The notes beneath the pieces were generated by a model. That model ran no database searches, had not been told where the DNA came from, and saw only the letters and a list, made by a program, of their open reading frames with translations. This document shows, one piece after another, positions 1-11,355 of a DNA stretch of 64,000 nucleotides; the first letter of the stretch is position 1, and each line of letters begins with the position of its first letter. The translations under genes and the position numbers were made by a program. The stretch covers positions 521,484,522 to 521,548,521 of the forward strand of contig NC_053490.1 of assembly GCF_905171775.1 (NCBI RefSeq), given 5' to 3'. The DNA is from Rana temporaria. Its lineage: Eukaryota > Chordata > Amphibia > Anura > Ranidae.

Positions 1-354
1 AGGCGGCCCGTAGGAGGAAGTGGAACAGGAAGTCCCACTCCAAACGAAGCCTCCACTCCCCCCCCAAAAAAATGACATGCCAAATGTGGCATGTAAGGGG
101 GTGAGGAGTACTTAAAGCGGAAGTTCCACTTTTGAAGGGGAACTCCGCTTTAAAGAGAAAGTTCACCTTTCCTTACTTTTGCCAGAGCCGTCCAAAAATA
201 AAGTGTCCTCAATACATTAGCAAGCTGTGCTCTGTTCGGTAAAATAATGCTCACTTTTTCAGATGCCTATTACATTCTCCTTCCGATTCCATGCTGCAGA
301 TGGCAGGGCATACCACGTGTTTGATGTTCAATCCTTAAAATTCACAAACATTAT

Positions 355-1033
355 GGGGTAGATTCACAGACAGAGTACGCCGGCGTATCTACTGATACAC
401 CGGCGTACTTTCAAATTTCCTGTGTCGTATCTTTGTTTTGAATCCTCAAAACAAGATACGGCTTCTGGGTTAGATCCGACAGGCATACGTCCTTGTACGC
501 CTTTCGGATCTAAGATGCAATACTTCGGCGTCCACTGGGTGGCGTTCACGTCGTTTTCCGCATCGGGTATGCAAATTAGCTATTTCCGACGATCCACGAA
601 CATACGCGCGGCCATCGCATTTTTTTACTTCGTCTGTAGTCGGCTTTTTCCGGCGTATAGTTAAAGCTGCTATTTCGTCGCGTATAGTTAGATTTGCCAT
701 GTTAAGTATGGCCGTCGTTCCCGCGTCGAAATTTTAATTTTTAATTTTTTTTGCGTAAGTCGTCCGTGAATCGGAATGTACGTAAGTCACGTCTAAGTTT
801 AAAAAATGACGTAGAAACGGAGCATGCGCAGTTCATTTGGTGCGGGGACGCGCTTCATTTAAATAAATCACGCCCCCTAATCGCCGATTTGAATTCCGCC
901 GCCAGAGATACACTACACCGCCGTAACTTACGGCGCAAATTTTTCCAGGATTCGATTTAAAGCCAGGTAAGATACGGCGGCGTAGTGTATCTCTGATACG
1001 CTGCGCGGGTGCAGATCTCTGTGGATCTGCCCC
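355..1033. mobile_element. CG-rich TIR element, GGCCAGATTCAC family, copy 1
   Basis: Starts GGGGTAGATTCACAGAC and ends with the inverse GTGGATCTGCCCC; flanked by TAT on both sides. Internal palindromic blocks such as TACGCCGGCGTA and GGATCTAAGATGCA recur in all copies. It encodes nothing visible and is probably a non-autonomous DNA transposon of a family I cannot name. Confidence 0.75.
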
Positions 1034-1235
1034 TATGTTCCCTACCCATGCATGCACACTCCACTCTCTCTCGCAGCTCCGCATTCTGCATGAGTGAATG
1101 AGAATGGTCATGGGTAGGGATTTGAGCACCGCGTTTGGACAGAGCTTGGAAATTGGGTGGAGTCACTTGAGTTCCCATATATAGTAGAAGCGGATATTAC
1201 AAAAACGTTACATAATTTTGTATTCCTGTTTTCAG

Positions 1236-1304
1236 AAAGCCAACCAGAACACACGAGATCCTTTCAGCAGCAGAGCAGATGCAGAATTAGGAGGAAGGAG
1301 AGGG
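1236..1304 (+). CDS. CD247: CD247 (CD3 zeta) exon aligned with human exon 4, degenerate ITAM1 half
   Basis: Seen: a pyrimidine-rich tract and CAG acceptor end at 1235, and a GTATGT donor starts at 1305, enclosing 69 nt with one stop-free phase-0 frame of 23 codons. The residues include RDPFSSRADAELGGRRG. Joined to the next exon, the stretch DAELGG through the next tyrosine aligns without gaps to human zeta DPEMGG through the first ITAM2 tyrosine. Known: human exon 4 carries the second half of ITAM1 (a tyrosine followed by leucine at +3). Here the matching place reads DPFSSR, with Phe for Tyr and Arg for Leu, so ITAM1 looks non-functional. Zeta is the T-cell receptor chain whose cytoplasmic tyrosines are phosphorylated by LCK and bind ZAP70. 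Doubt: similarity outside the RDP..GG part is weak, so the exon could be misjudged, but phase, splice sites and order all fit. Confidence 0.62.
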
Positions 1305-1641
1305 GTATGTATTGTCATGTTTAGTCATTTCATTCATATAATGTTTGTTATTACAACATAAGGAAAATGACACACAGAATGTCTATCACTTGCACAGAAG
1401 ATAATGTCACACAAGGCCTAGGCCTAGGGCAGCACATTGCAGGGGGGGGGGGGCAGCACGGAAAAAGTCCCCTCCGGCTTGCGCTACACTGTTAGTGTAG
1501 CGCAAGCTGCTTCTAATTTTGACTGTCCTATCATCCTGGAACACAAAACTTCCTCACTGTGCTATATGTTTTCTGCTGCACCATTGGCATGGTTATATCT
1601 TCTTAGTCCTCTCCATAAAATTATCAGAAATGTGTGCTTAA

Positions 1642-2612
1642 CCACTTGCTTACTGGGCACATAAACCCCCTTCGTTCCCAGGTGAAATTTCAGTTTCCGG
1701 CACTGCGTCGCTTTAACTGACATTTGCGCGGTCGTGCAATGGGCTCCCAAACAAAATTGACGTCCTTTTTTCCCCACAAATAGAGCTTTATTTTGGTGGT
1801 ATTTGATCACCTCTGCGGTTTTTATTTTTTGCGCTATAAACAAAAAAAGAGCGACAATTTAAAAAAATATATATATATATTTTACTTATTGCTATAATAA
1901 ATATCGGAATTTTTTTAAAAAAAAAATATTTTTTTTCTCAGTTAAGGCCGATACGTATTTTTTGACGTATTTTTGTAAAAAAAACAAAACAAAACACAAT
2001 AAGCGACTGGTTTGCGCAAAAGTTATAGCGCCTACAAAATGGGGGATAGATTTATGATTTTTTTTTTTTTTTACTTGTAATGGCGCCGATTTGCGATTTT
2101 TTTTTCGTCAGGACTGCGATATTGCGGCGGACGTATCGGACACTTGACACAATTTTGGGACCATTCACATTTATACAGCGATCAGTTCTATAAAAATGCA
2201 CTAATTACTGTATAAATGTGACTGGCAGTGAAGGGGTTAACACTAACGGTGAGGAAGGGGTTAAATGTATTCCCTCATTGTGTTCTTACTGTGTGGGGGG
2301 AGGGGGGTGACTGGGGGAGGTGACCGATGCTGTGTCCCTATGTAAAGGGACACAGATCGGTCTCCTCTCTCCCTGACAGGACGTGGAGCTCTGTGTTTAC
2401 ACACAGATCTCCACGTCCTGCTGTGTTACTGACGATCGCGCCCGCCAGGCACTAGCATCGGCTCCCGAGCGATGCGCCGGGCACGTTGTTTTCCCGCTGC
2501 GCGCCCCCAGCGGCGCGCACAGGGAACAACAACAGGACGTCCAGGGACTTCCATCCGGCACTTGAGAGCCGCGCTGTGGACGTCTTTCGACCATAGCGCG
2601 GATCTCAAGTGG
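1642..2612 (+). mobile_element. TTAA-flanked CCACTTAAG-family element, copy 1
   Basis: Flanked by TTAA at 1638-1641 and 2613-2616. Begins CCACTTGC and ends CAAGTGG. Interior blocks CTGCGTCGCTTTAAC and CAAACAAAATTGGCGTCC are shared by all copies. TTAA duplication is typical of piggyBac-like and related transposons; no transposase is present. Confidence 0.75.
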
Positions 2613-2616
2613 TTAA

Positions 2617-3116
2617 AGTAGAACTATAGGCAACACTTTTGTTTTTCATTTTGGATAGAGTAAGGAAGGGTTATAGCCCCTGTCAATTTCTTTTTTTACC
2701 ATCCCTGTCAAATTGCAGAGATTTCCCTTCACTTCCTGCCCCATAGCCAAACAGGAAGTGAGAGGAAATCTATGCAAATTAAGGGAATCCATTGCCCTCC
2801 CCTCCCCAGGCTCTAAGAACTAGTGTCCCCACTCAAAAAATTCAGGGCGGGTCTTAAACAGAAAGTGGTGTGGCCTTGACAGGAAGGGGTGGGTCATATT
2901 TTAATTAGGGGGTGCACAGATTTAGTCAGGCCTAGGGCAGCACAAAACCTAAATACACTACTGATCAGTATAGAAGATATTGCCACAAATATAGTCTATC
3001 ACCTGTACAAGAGACAGTGACTCACAGAATGTCCATCACCTGTACAGAAGATATTATCACACAAAATATCCCTCACCTGTACAGGAGACTATACCTTGCA
3101 GAATGTCCATCACCAG
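2617..3116. repeat. Diverged repeat sequence with a 48-bp tandem at its end
   Basis: 2960-3116 holds about four copies of a unit with GAATGTCCATCACCTGTACA; one more lies at 1375-1410. The sequence between (1437-2935) looks inserted into this older array, as GGCCTAGGGCAGCACA appears on both sides. No gene. Confidence 0.5.
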
Positions 3117-3540
3117 TAGGGATGAGCTTCGAGTTCGAGCCTGTTTGCCTGTTCAGCGAACAGTTTGGGGTGTTCCTGGCAAATTCGAAAAGCCGCGGAA
3201 TACCCTGTAAAAGTCTATGGGAGAAATCTAAAGTGCTAATTTTAAAGGCTAATATGCAAGTTATTGTCCTAAAAAGTGTTTGGGGACCTGGGTCCTGCCC
3301 CAGGGGACATGTATCAATGCAAAAAAAAGTTTGTAAAAACTGAAGTTTTTTCGGGAGCAGTGAATTTAATAATGCTTAAAGTGAAACAATAAAAGTGAAA
3401 TATTCCTTTCAATTTCGTACCGGGGGGGGGGGGGGGGTGTATAGTATGCCTGTGAAGTAGCGCATGTTTCCTGTACTTAAAACTGTCTCTGCACAAAGTG
3501 TAATTTCTGAAGGAAAAAAAGTCATTTAAAATCATTCATG
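3117..3540 (+). repeat. Partial TAGGGATGAGC-family element
   Basis: Begins TAGGGATGAGCTTCGAGTTCG and shares the block CAGGGGACATGTATCAATG with the full element at 25885-27741. Has a G-run at 3422-3437. The left end only is present. Confidence 0.55.
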
Positions 3541-3593
3541 AATTGTCGGCTCCCGGCAATTCAAAGAAAAGGCATTCATAAAAAAAAAAAGCT

Positions 3594-4060
3594 TGTGGGG
3601 GTCCCCCCAAATTCAATTACCAGGCCCTTCAGGTCTGGTATGCATATTAAGGGGAACCCTGCATCAAATTAAAAAAAAATGACATGGGGGTTCCCCCCAA
3701 ATATCCATTCGAGACCTCAGATCTGGTGTGGATTTTAAGGGGAACCCCACCCCCAAATAAAAAAAAATGGCGTGGAGTTCCCCCAAAAATCCACACCAGA
3801 CCCTTTATCCGAACACGCAACCAGGCAGGCCGCAGGAAAAGAGGGGGGACGAGAGAGCGCCCCCCCTCCTGAACCATACCAGGCCACATGCCCTCAACAT
3901 TGGGAGGATGCTTTGGGGGTCTGTGACCCCTCAAAGCACCATGTCCCCATGTTGATGGGGACAAGGGCCTTATCCCCACAACCCTTGCCCGGTGGTTGTG
4001 GGGGTCTGCGGGCGGGGGGCTTATCGGAATCTGGAAGACCACTTTAGGCCCCCCCCCCCT
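3594..4060. repeat. Dispersed repeat with GGTCTGGTRTGGATTT words
   Basis: Contains three copies of a GGTCTGG / GGGGGTTCCCCCC unit and the block ATGTCCCCATGTTGATGGGG found again at 8320-8400. No coding content. Confidence 0.55.
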
Positions 4061-4439
4061 ATGTGAATTGGTAATGGGTGCAGCATGATACGGTGGAGTG
4101 AAGCTAGGGTTGGCACTTTTTCTTCAAGCCAAACCCGAACTCTTTAGCAAGGCAAGAAAAAATAAATTTGTATACACTATAGGATTGTAATAGACCTTGG
4201 ACACCTTTGGGCACTCCAAAGAGAATGGTAATGCTGGGCACATAGTGCCCCCTCACCCTCCTGTCAAGCCCTGTCCTGAGCCACATTCCCGTCTTAATAA
4301 TGTGTCCCGGACACATGATTCAAAACCTGGACTGTCCAGGTGAATCCTGGACAGGTGGCAACCCTACTGCAGTGGGAGATTGTTGACGTATATGGCCAGC
4401 TTTTCACTTGAAGTCTGCTATCAAAAAGTGATAAAAATT

Positions 4440-5006
4440 TACCGTATATAAGTATAAGCCGAGTTACCTTTTTGCGCCTGATCTCCCGGACTTTGGGGAC
4501 CGGCCGGCCGTAGGTCCCCTGGACCCCAAACTTGGCACACATATAGCCCCACTCTTTGTCCCTGTGCAAAGTTTGTTGTGCACCGATTTTTCAAAGCCAG
4601 GCACCCCTTTCATAGACTCCTATGTTAAATGGTAATTTCCCTGGTGATTTTGGGGACCCGGTACCGGTCGGTCGTAGGTCCCCTGGGCCCGGAACTTGGC
4701 ACACATGTAGCCCCATTTCCCCTCTAATAGGGGGCAAAGTTTGTTGTCTGGAGGATCTACGGCTGGGGAGCACCCCTTCCATAGACTCCCATGTTAAACG
4801 TCAGTCTAGTCATGGACACAGTGAGGCATGGGCACAGTGAGCCATGGACACAGTGAGGCATGCACATGGACACAGTGAGGCACAGTGAGGCATGCAGATG
4901 GACACCCTAGGCTTATACTCGAGTCAATAAGTTTTCCCATTTTTTGTGGTAAAATTAGGTGCCTCGGCTTATATTCGGGTCGGCTTATACTCGAGTATAT
5001 ACGGTA
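4440..5006. mobile_element. TIR element TACCGTATATA
   Basis: Ends TACCGTATATAAGTATAAGC and ACTCGAGTATATACGGTA are inverse. Contains a short tandem GGACACAGTGAGGCAT repeat (4810-4910). Confidence 0.65.
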
Positions 5007-5958
5007 ATTGTTATGTGCAATATCTTATATTTAGAGGACTAAAAATAAGTACACAATAAAAAAAAAAATGTTTTTACCCCCGATCATAATATATAAATAA
5101 AGAGAATATTGAAGAAAACAGCACGATTTCGCTTTATCACTTAAAGGAGTTACTGTCTCCATACACTTGAACTATTTGCTCCAAGATCTTAGCACCAGAA
5201 AGCACTGACGCAGTCTATTTATTTAGCACTGTGACAAATCTCAGACACATCAGAATGGCGAGCAAAGGCAGGTCAGCAGCGGTCAAAAGCAGCCGGAAAT
5301 TGTGCTATTGTGCAGAGCTTGTACATGCGACCGGAGAGATGAGTTTAATTGGCCGGCATTTGCTGCATCCAGATGAAAAGATAGTCAGTAGGACGGCGAG
5401 GGAGTAGCGGTAACCCCCGGGGGAGATTGCCATCGGCTTCCACCATGCACCGGCTCTGCTCTTGTGATGTCTGTCGCTCCCCACCTCTGCCTACGGGAGC
5501 CGAAGGTACAGCCCGGCGTTCAGGCTACGGAAACATCACACGGCCGCAGCCACAGAGGGGAAACAAACAACAAAAAAGCTTCTGAGCGCTTTGAAGAGCA
5601 ACTAGGCATCTCTTTGTGTTTTGCAGAAAATGCGCCGCGAATTGGCAGCTATTCCACACATTATTCCCGGCTGCCGGGGGCCTGCGACAGGTCCGAAATA
5701 CAAATATGCCGGCGTAGAATGGTATACCCTCTACTGATGCTGTTTACAGATCAACTAGAGGCAGCAATAAAAAAATATATATAAAAAAAATAAAAAATCA
5801 GAATGCAAGTTTACTTACAGTCCATCTAAAGTCAAAATTGTATTCGATTTTTGGATGTTAAGAAAAAAAAAAAAGGGTCAGCTCATCCGTCAGGTTCTTT
5901 TTTTTCATTCAGAAAAACAGCCAGCACACCGAGATGAACCTCAAAAGTCCAAATTTAT
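5007..5958. other. Intron sequence without recognised repeat
   Basis: I see no exon, RNA gene or clear repeat. The 106-codon frame at 5464-5784 has no recognisable domain and is GC-rich at its 5' half. No assignment made. Confidence 0.4.
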
Positions 5959-6311
5959 TAGACCCCTTCCACACGGGCGGACCGTTCAGGTGCGCCTGTC
6001 AGTTTTTTCGGCGGACCTGAACGGGCGCTCCATGCTCGTCTATGCGGTGACATGTCCGCTGACATCCGATACGCTAAAATCAGAGGGATGGCGTTACATC
6101 GCCATCCGTCCTGGCGGATTGGATCTGGTGAGATCTGTGATGATCATCCAATCTCTCCATAGCAAACAGCGGCGCTCGACAAGCCCCTCCCCGCTCAGCG
6201 AGCAGAGAGGGACCTGTCATCCGCCGGCTCAGCAGAGATCAACGGGGAGAGATCTCCCGCTGAGCTGGCGGACGCCGCTGACGGATCCGTCCCCGTGTGG
6301 AAGGGGCCTTA
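5959..6311. mobile_element. MITE, CCCCTTCCACACGGG ends
   Basis: Starts GACCCCTTCCACACGGG and ends CCGTGTGGAAGGGGCC, next to TTA on both sides, as for Harbinger-like MITEs. The open frame of 167 codons here (5855-6358) is a by-product. Confidence 0.7.
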
Positions 6312-6312
6312 A

Positions 6313-6817
6313 AGCGGGGGTTCACCCTAAAAACATTCCGACATTGACGGTACGCTGATCTTTTGTTTTTTTTTGCCGTACATACCGTTATATCTTTATT
6401 TCCCCCCCGACTTCCGGGTAGTGAATCCCGCGGGATTGGGCGTTCCTATGCACAGGCTAATTGATTGACGTATGACATAAGCTTCCCCCCGGCGCATACG
6501 GCCATGTCACGAGTTGCCGAAAGAAGCCGGACTGTGAGTCGGCTCTATATGGAGCTAAACGGCGCCTGCGCACCCACGTTCTGCTTCTTTCGGCAACTCG
6601 TGACGCGGCCGTATGCGCCGGGGGGAAGCTTATGCCATACGTCAATCAATTTGCCTGTGCATAGGAACGCCCACTCCCGCGGAATTCATACCCGGAAGCC
6701 GGGGGGAAAATAAAGTTATAACGGTATGCACGGCAAAAAAAAAAGATCAGCGTACAGTCAGTGTCGGAATGGAGCTTAATGTAATGTTAGAATTTTTTTT
6801 TAGGGTGAACCCCCGCT
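6313..6817. mobile_element. TTAA MITE, AGCGGGGGTTCACCC ends, copy 1
   Basis: TTAA at 6309-6312 and 6818-6821 around inverse ends AGCGGGGGTTCACCCTA. Almost the whole element folds on itself; the loop region holds CACGAGTTGCCGAAAGAAGC and its inverse. Confidence 0.8.
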
Positions 6818-6840
6818 TTAAGGTTCTATTAGAAAGTGTA

Positions 6841-7265
6841 TACAGTGGAACCTCGGATTACGAGCATAATCCCTTCCAGGAGAATGCATGTATTGCAAAG
6901 CACTTGTATATCAAAGCGAGTTTCCCCATAGAAGTCAATGGAAACAAAGATAATTTGTTCTGCATTGACTTCTATGGCATGCATTACCGCATGTGACCAG
7001 AGGTGGGGGGGCACCAGAGAGCCTCGGTAATACTTGGGGAGAGCTTGGCTAAACTCGGAAACCCCCTTCCAAATATTTCCAAACAGTTCCGAACTGTTCC
7101 GAATGTCACCGGCGCCCCCGCACCTCTGGCCAAATGCGGTACTGCACATCCTATTGGCTTGAACCCTGCTTGTTTTGCGAGACAACACTCACAAACCGAG
7201 TCAGGATTGCTCTTCTTCCAAAACACTCGTTAACTGCGCTACTCGTTAACCAAGGTTGCACTGTA
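6841..7265. mobile_element. TIR element TACAGTGGAACCTCGGATTACGAG, copy 1
   Basis: Inverse ends TACAGTGGAACCTCGG and AACCAAGGTTGCACTGTA. A second copy lies at about 54470-54912. Confidence 0.7.
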
Positions 7266-7943
7266 CATTTAAAGGGTAACCTTAACCACCTCGAGACCTC
7301 ACTGGACCCTCATTCAAGATGACAGACATGGGGGAGATTTACTAAAACTGGGGCATGTAAAATCTGGTGCAGCTCTGCATAGAAATAACGTTTTTTTTTG
7401 TCAAAACGTAACTACTTGCCGACCTCGATATAGCCAAATGTCAGCTACAGCACGGTCATCCAGTTCAGGGAGGGCGTCTATGGTCGTCCTACTACCACAA
7501 GCACACTACGGTGCACATCCGGCTCGTTCTGTGATTGCTGTGTCCTTCAGCTGATCACAGATCAGGGTAAATGGCCAATCACAGTTGATCACAATGTAAA
7601 CACACTTACCCATTACACTTGCCTCATCAGTGGCCTTCAGTGCCACCTCATCAGCGGCCATCAGTGCCGCCTCATCAGTGGAGGAGAAAAAACATTGCAA
7701 AATGTTATAACAGAAATTAAGAAAAACTTTAATTTTTTTTGGTATTTTTTCATTTGTTTAGCAAAAAAAAAAAAAAACACAGTGATTAAATACTACAAAA
7801 AAGAAAGCTCTATTTGTGTAAATATGCACTTTATAATTTGGAGTTTTGGGGTTGATCTATGTCAGTGTGCTGACTATTTTTTCTGAATGGGCTATAATAC
7901 AGTAAATAATTCAGCAAAAGATGCCACGCAACCCAAACCTTTA

Positions 7944-8774
7944 GAGCCCATTCACACAGGTCCGACTTGGGATCCGACTTCAGGTCGCCCCTAGTCGCCT
8001 CAAGCCGAGCTGCATGAAGAAATGAATGTAAGTGAATGGAGTCGTCTTAAGTCGCCCCAGTGTGAACCGGCTCTAAGGCAAACCCCTCCCTCCCACAGGG
8101 GAACTCCACACCAAATTTTAAATAAAAAAACGGCATAGGCTCCCCCTCCAAGAGCACACCAGGCCCTTAGGTCTGGTATGGATTTCAGGGGGAACCCCCA
8201 ACGCCGAAATAACGGCATGGAGGTCCCCCCCAAATCCATACCAGACCCTTATCCGAGCACGCAGCCCGGCCGGTCAGGAAAGGGGGTGGGGACAAGCGAG
8301 CCCCCGCCCGCAGACCCCGACAACCAACGGACAGGGTTGTCGGGAAGAGGCCCTTATCCCCATCAACATGGGGACAACGGTGCTTTGGGGTGGGCATCCC
8401 GCCACGTTGAGGGCATGCCACCTAGGAACGGTTCAGGAGGGGGGGGTGCTCACTCATCCCCACCCCCTTTCCTGACTGGCCGGGCTGCGTGTTCGGATAA
8501 GGGTCTGGTATGGATTTGGGGGGGGACCCCCACACCGTTTCTTTCGGCGTAGGGGGTTCCCCTTGAAATCCATACTAGACCTAAGAGCCTGGTATGCTCT
8601 TGGAGGGGGAACCCCTTGGCATGAAGTTCCCCCTCCTGGAGGTGACTTCAAGTCGCGTTGTAAGTCGCGCTGAAGTCGCCCCAAGTCGCGTTGTGATTCA
8701 TACTCAAGTCGTGTTCAAGTTGCCTCCCAAAGTCGCTCTGAAAGTCGTGTTGCCCCTGTGTGAATGGGCTCTTA
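7944..8774. mobile_element. MITE, GAGCCCATTCACAC ends, carrying a second palindromic insert
   Basis: TTA duplications flank GAGCCCATTCACAC...GTGTGAATGGGCTC. The outer arms are built of GTCG-rich words. About 8085-8620 is an inserted palindromic repeat (GGTCTGGTATGGATTT and inverse) related to 3594-4060. Confidence 0.7.
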
Positions 8775-9023
8775 CTATAAAATAATAATAAAGTCCAAAA
8801 CATAAAGTCTAAATTTGTAAATTATCCACGTGTCCCAATATCACGTGTCCGAATTTCCGAAAAACAAAAATGCATCTGAATTTTAATTCGGAACGAAATG
8901 AACCGCACATGTCTGGGGGGGGGGGGGGGGGGGCTGGGTAGCATTGAGATTCTGAAATCGCATGTTAAGGTGTGCTCAGCACATGGGCTTACTGTGGAGA
9001 AGAAGATTTTACAAAACACATAT

Positions 9024-9203
9024 GGGGGGAGATTTACTAAAACTGGAGAGTGCAAAATCTGGCAGAGCTGTGCAAGGTAGCCAATCAGCTTGCAGAACAT
9101 TTTGTCAAAGCTTAATTGAATAAGCTGAAGTTAGAAGCCGATTGGCCATCATGCACATCTGCACCAGATTTTGCACTCTCCAGGTTTTGTAAATCAACCC
9201 CCA
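9024..9203. mobile_element. Short MITE, TGGGGGAGATTTACTAAAAC ends
   Basis: 180-bp hairpin-like element with GGGGGAGATTTACTAAAACTGG-type ends and inverse. A fragment of the same family lies at 7331-7380. Confidence 0.65.
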
Positions 9204-9213
9204 TAGTCTATAG

Positions 9214-9693
9214 CAGGGGCGGACTGACCATTCGGGCTCTCGGGCACTGCCCGAGGGCCCCATGCCACTAGGGGACCCCATCAGGGTTGCCAACCTCAGT
9301 AAAACCAGGGACAGTATGTAAAAATCTGTTTTTTTACATCTGTCCCTGAAATGTCCCTTAACGACATCGTTTTGGTCTAAAAATCCCAAGATTATAGCTG
9401 CCCCGCCTCTCCAGTACCTTCTCAGTGTGTGTGTATACTGTGTGTGTATATACTGTGTGTGTGTATACTGTGTGTGTATGTGTGTGTATACTGTGTGTAC
9501 TGTACTGTGTGGCCCCATAATCTATTGCCTAGGGGCCCCATAATCTCCTATTGCCTGGGGGACCCATCATCTCCTATTGCCCGGGGGCCCCAATCATCTC
9601 CTATTGCCCGGGGGCCCCAATCATCTCCTATTGCCCGGGGGCCCCATCATCTCCTATTGCCCGGGGGCCCCATGAGTTGTCAGTCCGCCCCTG
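9214..9693. mobile_element. hAT-type element with CAGGGGCGGACTGAC ends, copy 1
   Basis: GTCTATAG at 9206-9213 and 9694-9701 is a perfect 8-bp duplication. Ends CAGGGGCGGACTGAC and GTCAGTCCGCCCCTG. Contains a TG-rich microsatellite (9421-9505) and a 26-bp GGGGCCCCATCATCTCC-type array. Confidence 0.9.
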
Positions 9694-9992
9694 GTCTATA
9701 GAGCCCCAACAAATGCAGAGAGGAAAAAACAAAAACACCATACAAGTTTTCCTTCCACTTGATTCCTTTTAGTCTGGTGTATACATTGAAAGGCGACCCC
9801 CAACCAAGATTAATAGCCTAGTTTGAAATGGGAATTGAAATTGAAGTGCCACACTACAGCTTTGGGGCTTGACTGGCAACAATGAAAACAAGCCAGAGGT
9901 GAACTGGACCTACAATGGTATTGTTTCCAGTGCGGATAACAAGCACAGGCCTTATCAGCAGCTTGTTTGGCACATCAGCACATTATTGCCAG

Positions 9993-10046
9993 TCAAGCCC
10001 TGATGAAGGGGGCACTTAGACCCCCCTCCCCCGAAACGCGTTGGTA
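9993..10046 (+). ncRNA. Hammerhead-like motif with G-rich stem II
   Basis: Core CTGATGA at 10000-10006, GAAA at 10033-10036, stem III CGCG at 10037-10040 and TT at 10041-10042 as the cleavage dinucleotide (UH). Stem II can form from GGGGG (10008-10012) with one of two C-runs (10021-10026 or 10028-10032), leaving an extra A after the core. Stem I has GCC pairing with GGT just outside the core, and GT/AC further out. All conserved core bases are present, but the helices are less tidy than at 48216. An AATAAA lies 40 nt downstream (near 10080). Confidence 0.55.
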
Positions 10047-10465
10047 ACTTTTTTGGATTTTACCCCTGACTTTTAATGGAATAAAGTTGTATCTGGACCT
10101 CTTAGAAGTTGTGTGGAGCTTCAAGTACAATTCTTGTTATGCTACACTAGAAGCCAATGAGACTTTGGAGATCCTCAGGGGTGCCAATTGAAGCTGCGTG
10201 CCCAGGAAATGGGTCATTTATACCAACATCAAGATAATGGAAAGGTTTCCCCGTTTTTTGTGGGGCTTTTAGGCAGCAATGTCAAAACAGTAAAATACTG
10301 GTAGCTATATAAAAATAGTATTTATTGAATAGAAAAAGTCTTGGATGTCGCAGTATATAGAAGTTACAATAAAAAACAAATGTAATGGTAAAATATCACA
10401 TTCCATGGTACATTAGACATAATCATTACACATGATATAGTATTCCATATTGTAGTACAATGTTG

Positions 10466-10508
10466 ATTCCCGACACGTTTCGACCAATTGGGGTCTCTTC
10501 AGGGGGAT
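10466..10508 (-). ncRNA. Hammerhead ribozyme motif, intact core, antisense to CD247
   Basis: On the - strand: stem I CCC (10505-10503), core CTGAAGA (10502-10496, position 7 is variable in the family), stem II GACC / loop CCAATT / GGTC (10495-10482), GAAA (10481-10478), short stem III CGTG (10477-10474), then TC with predicted cleavage after 10472, and GGG (10471-10469) pairing back to CCC. The outer part of stem I is not clear. The core is complete and stem II is perfect, so activity is plausible, perhaps as a dimer as for other hammerheads with tiny stem III. Confidence 0.7.
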
Positions 10509-10559
10509 AATTATTTCTAAAAGGTATATCACAAAAATATAGAATTAATATAAAAATAG

Positions 10560-11347
10560 CATGTCAGTAATACATCACATAGATTCTAGCAGGGGATATA
10601 TTTACCGCTAAACGTGGAATGGGAGATATTGAAGCCACTGAGTAATCCGAGGGGACCTATGGGAAGCCCCCGCATTCCCGAGGGTGAGAGGTCCACCCAT
10701 AGGGGTCTTCAAGGAGCCTCAAAAAGTGACACCCCGGCGGCGGAGGAGGAGCCGCCACCTGCAATGAACACCCAGAATGGCCGTGTTTAGATAATCGAAT
10801 GAGTAATTACAAACAGACCTATCAAATTGATGGCTAGAATGTATATTTGTATAAGAGAATAAGGGCAGAAATATAATGTTAGATAAGGCATTCCTAAATG
10901 TTCCAAAAAGGAAAAAATTTACTAAACAATAAGGAATAATAAAGGGTAATCAGATGTGGGGTAGTGAATGTAGAAGTAGTGACATCATGTATACCAACAT
11001 CAATACCTTAAGATAACAATACCAGTAGGATAACCCTACAGACCCAATGCCATCTTTCCACTTTCCTCACTAGTTTGAAATTTAGCTGTTTGGGAAGAAC
11101 CCAGTTCCGGAGGGGACGTATCTAGAATCCAGTATTACCTATAGCACTCAATAAAGTCAATATAAGCCTTAAAATGCCAAGCTTTGATGTAGAAACCATA
11201 GCTTTGCAATTTCCCAACAAGCTCTCTGGGCGTTGGAAGAGAAGATCCCTGCCGAAAGGGAGGTTCAGAGATCTTATGTTCTCATGTTTAGCAGAGGTCA
11301 CATGACCAGCTGCCTATGCATTTGCTTATGTGACTGGCTTCAACTAC
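10560..11347. other. Intron sequence following the two hammerhead motifs
   Basis: No exon or coding frame seen. Includes GGCGGCGGAGGAGGAGCCGC and AT-rich parts; may belong to the hammerhead-bearing elements but I cannot show its limits. Confidence 0.35.
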
Positions 11348-11355
11348 TGTATAGG

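Noticed and set aside
1261..1304. An alternative, shorter exon starting at CTTTCAG/CAGCAGAG within exon 4
   Set aside because: The upstream acceptor at 1235 has the better pyrimidine tract, and the longer exon gives the better alignment to zeta.
5855..6358. A 167-codon frame that might be a gene
   Set aside because: It lies across a MITE with inverse ends and matches no family; the frame is an effect of GC-rich arms.
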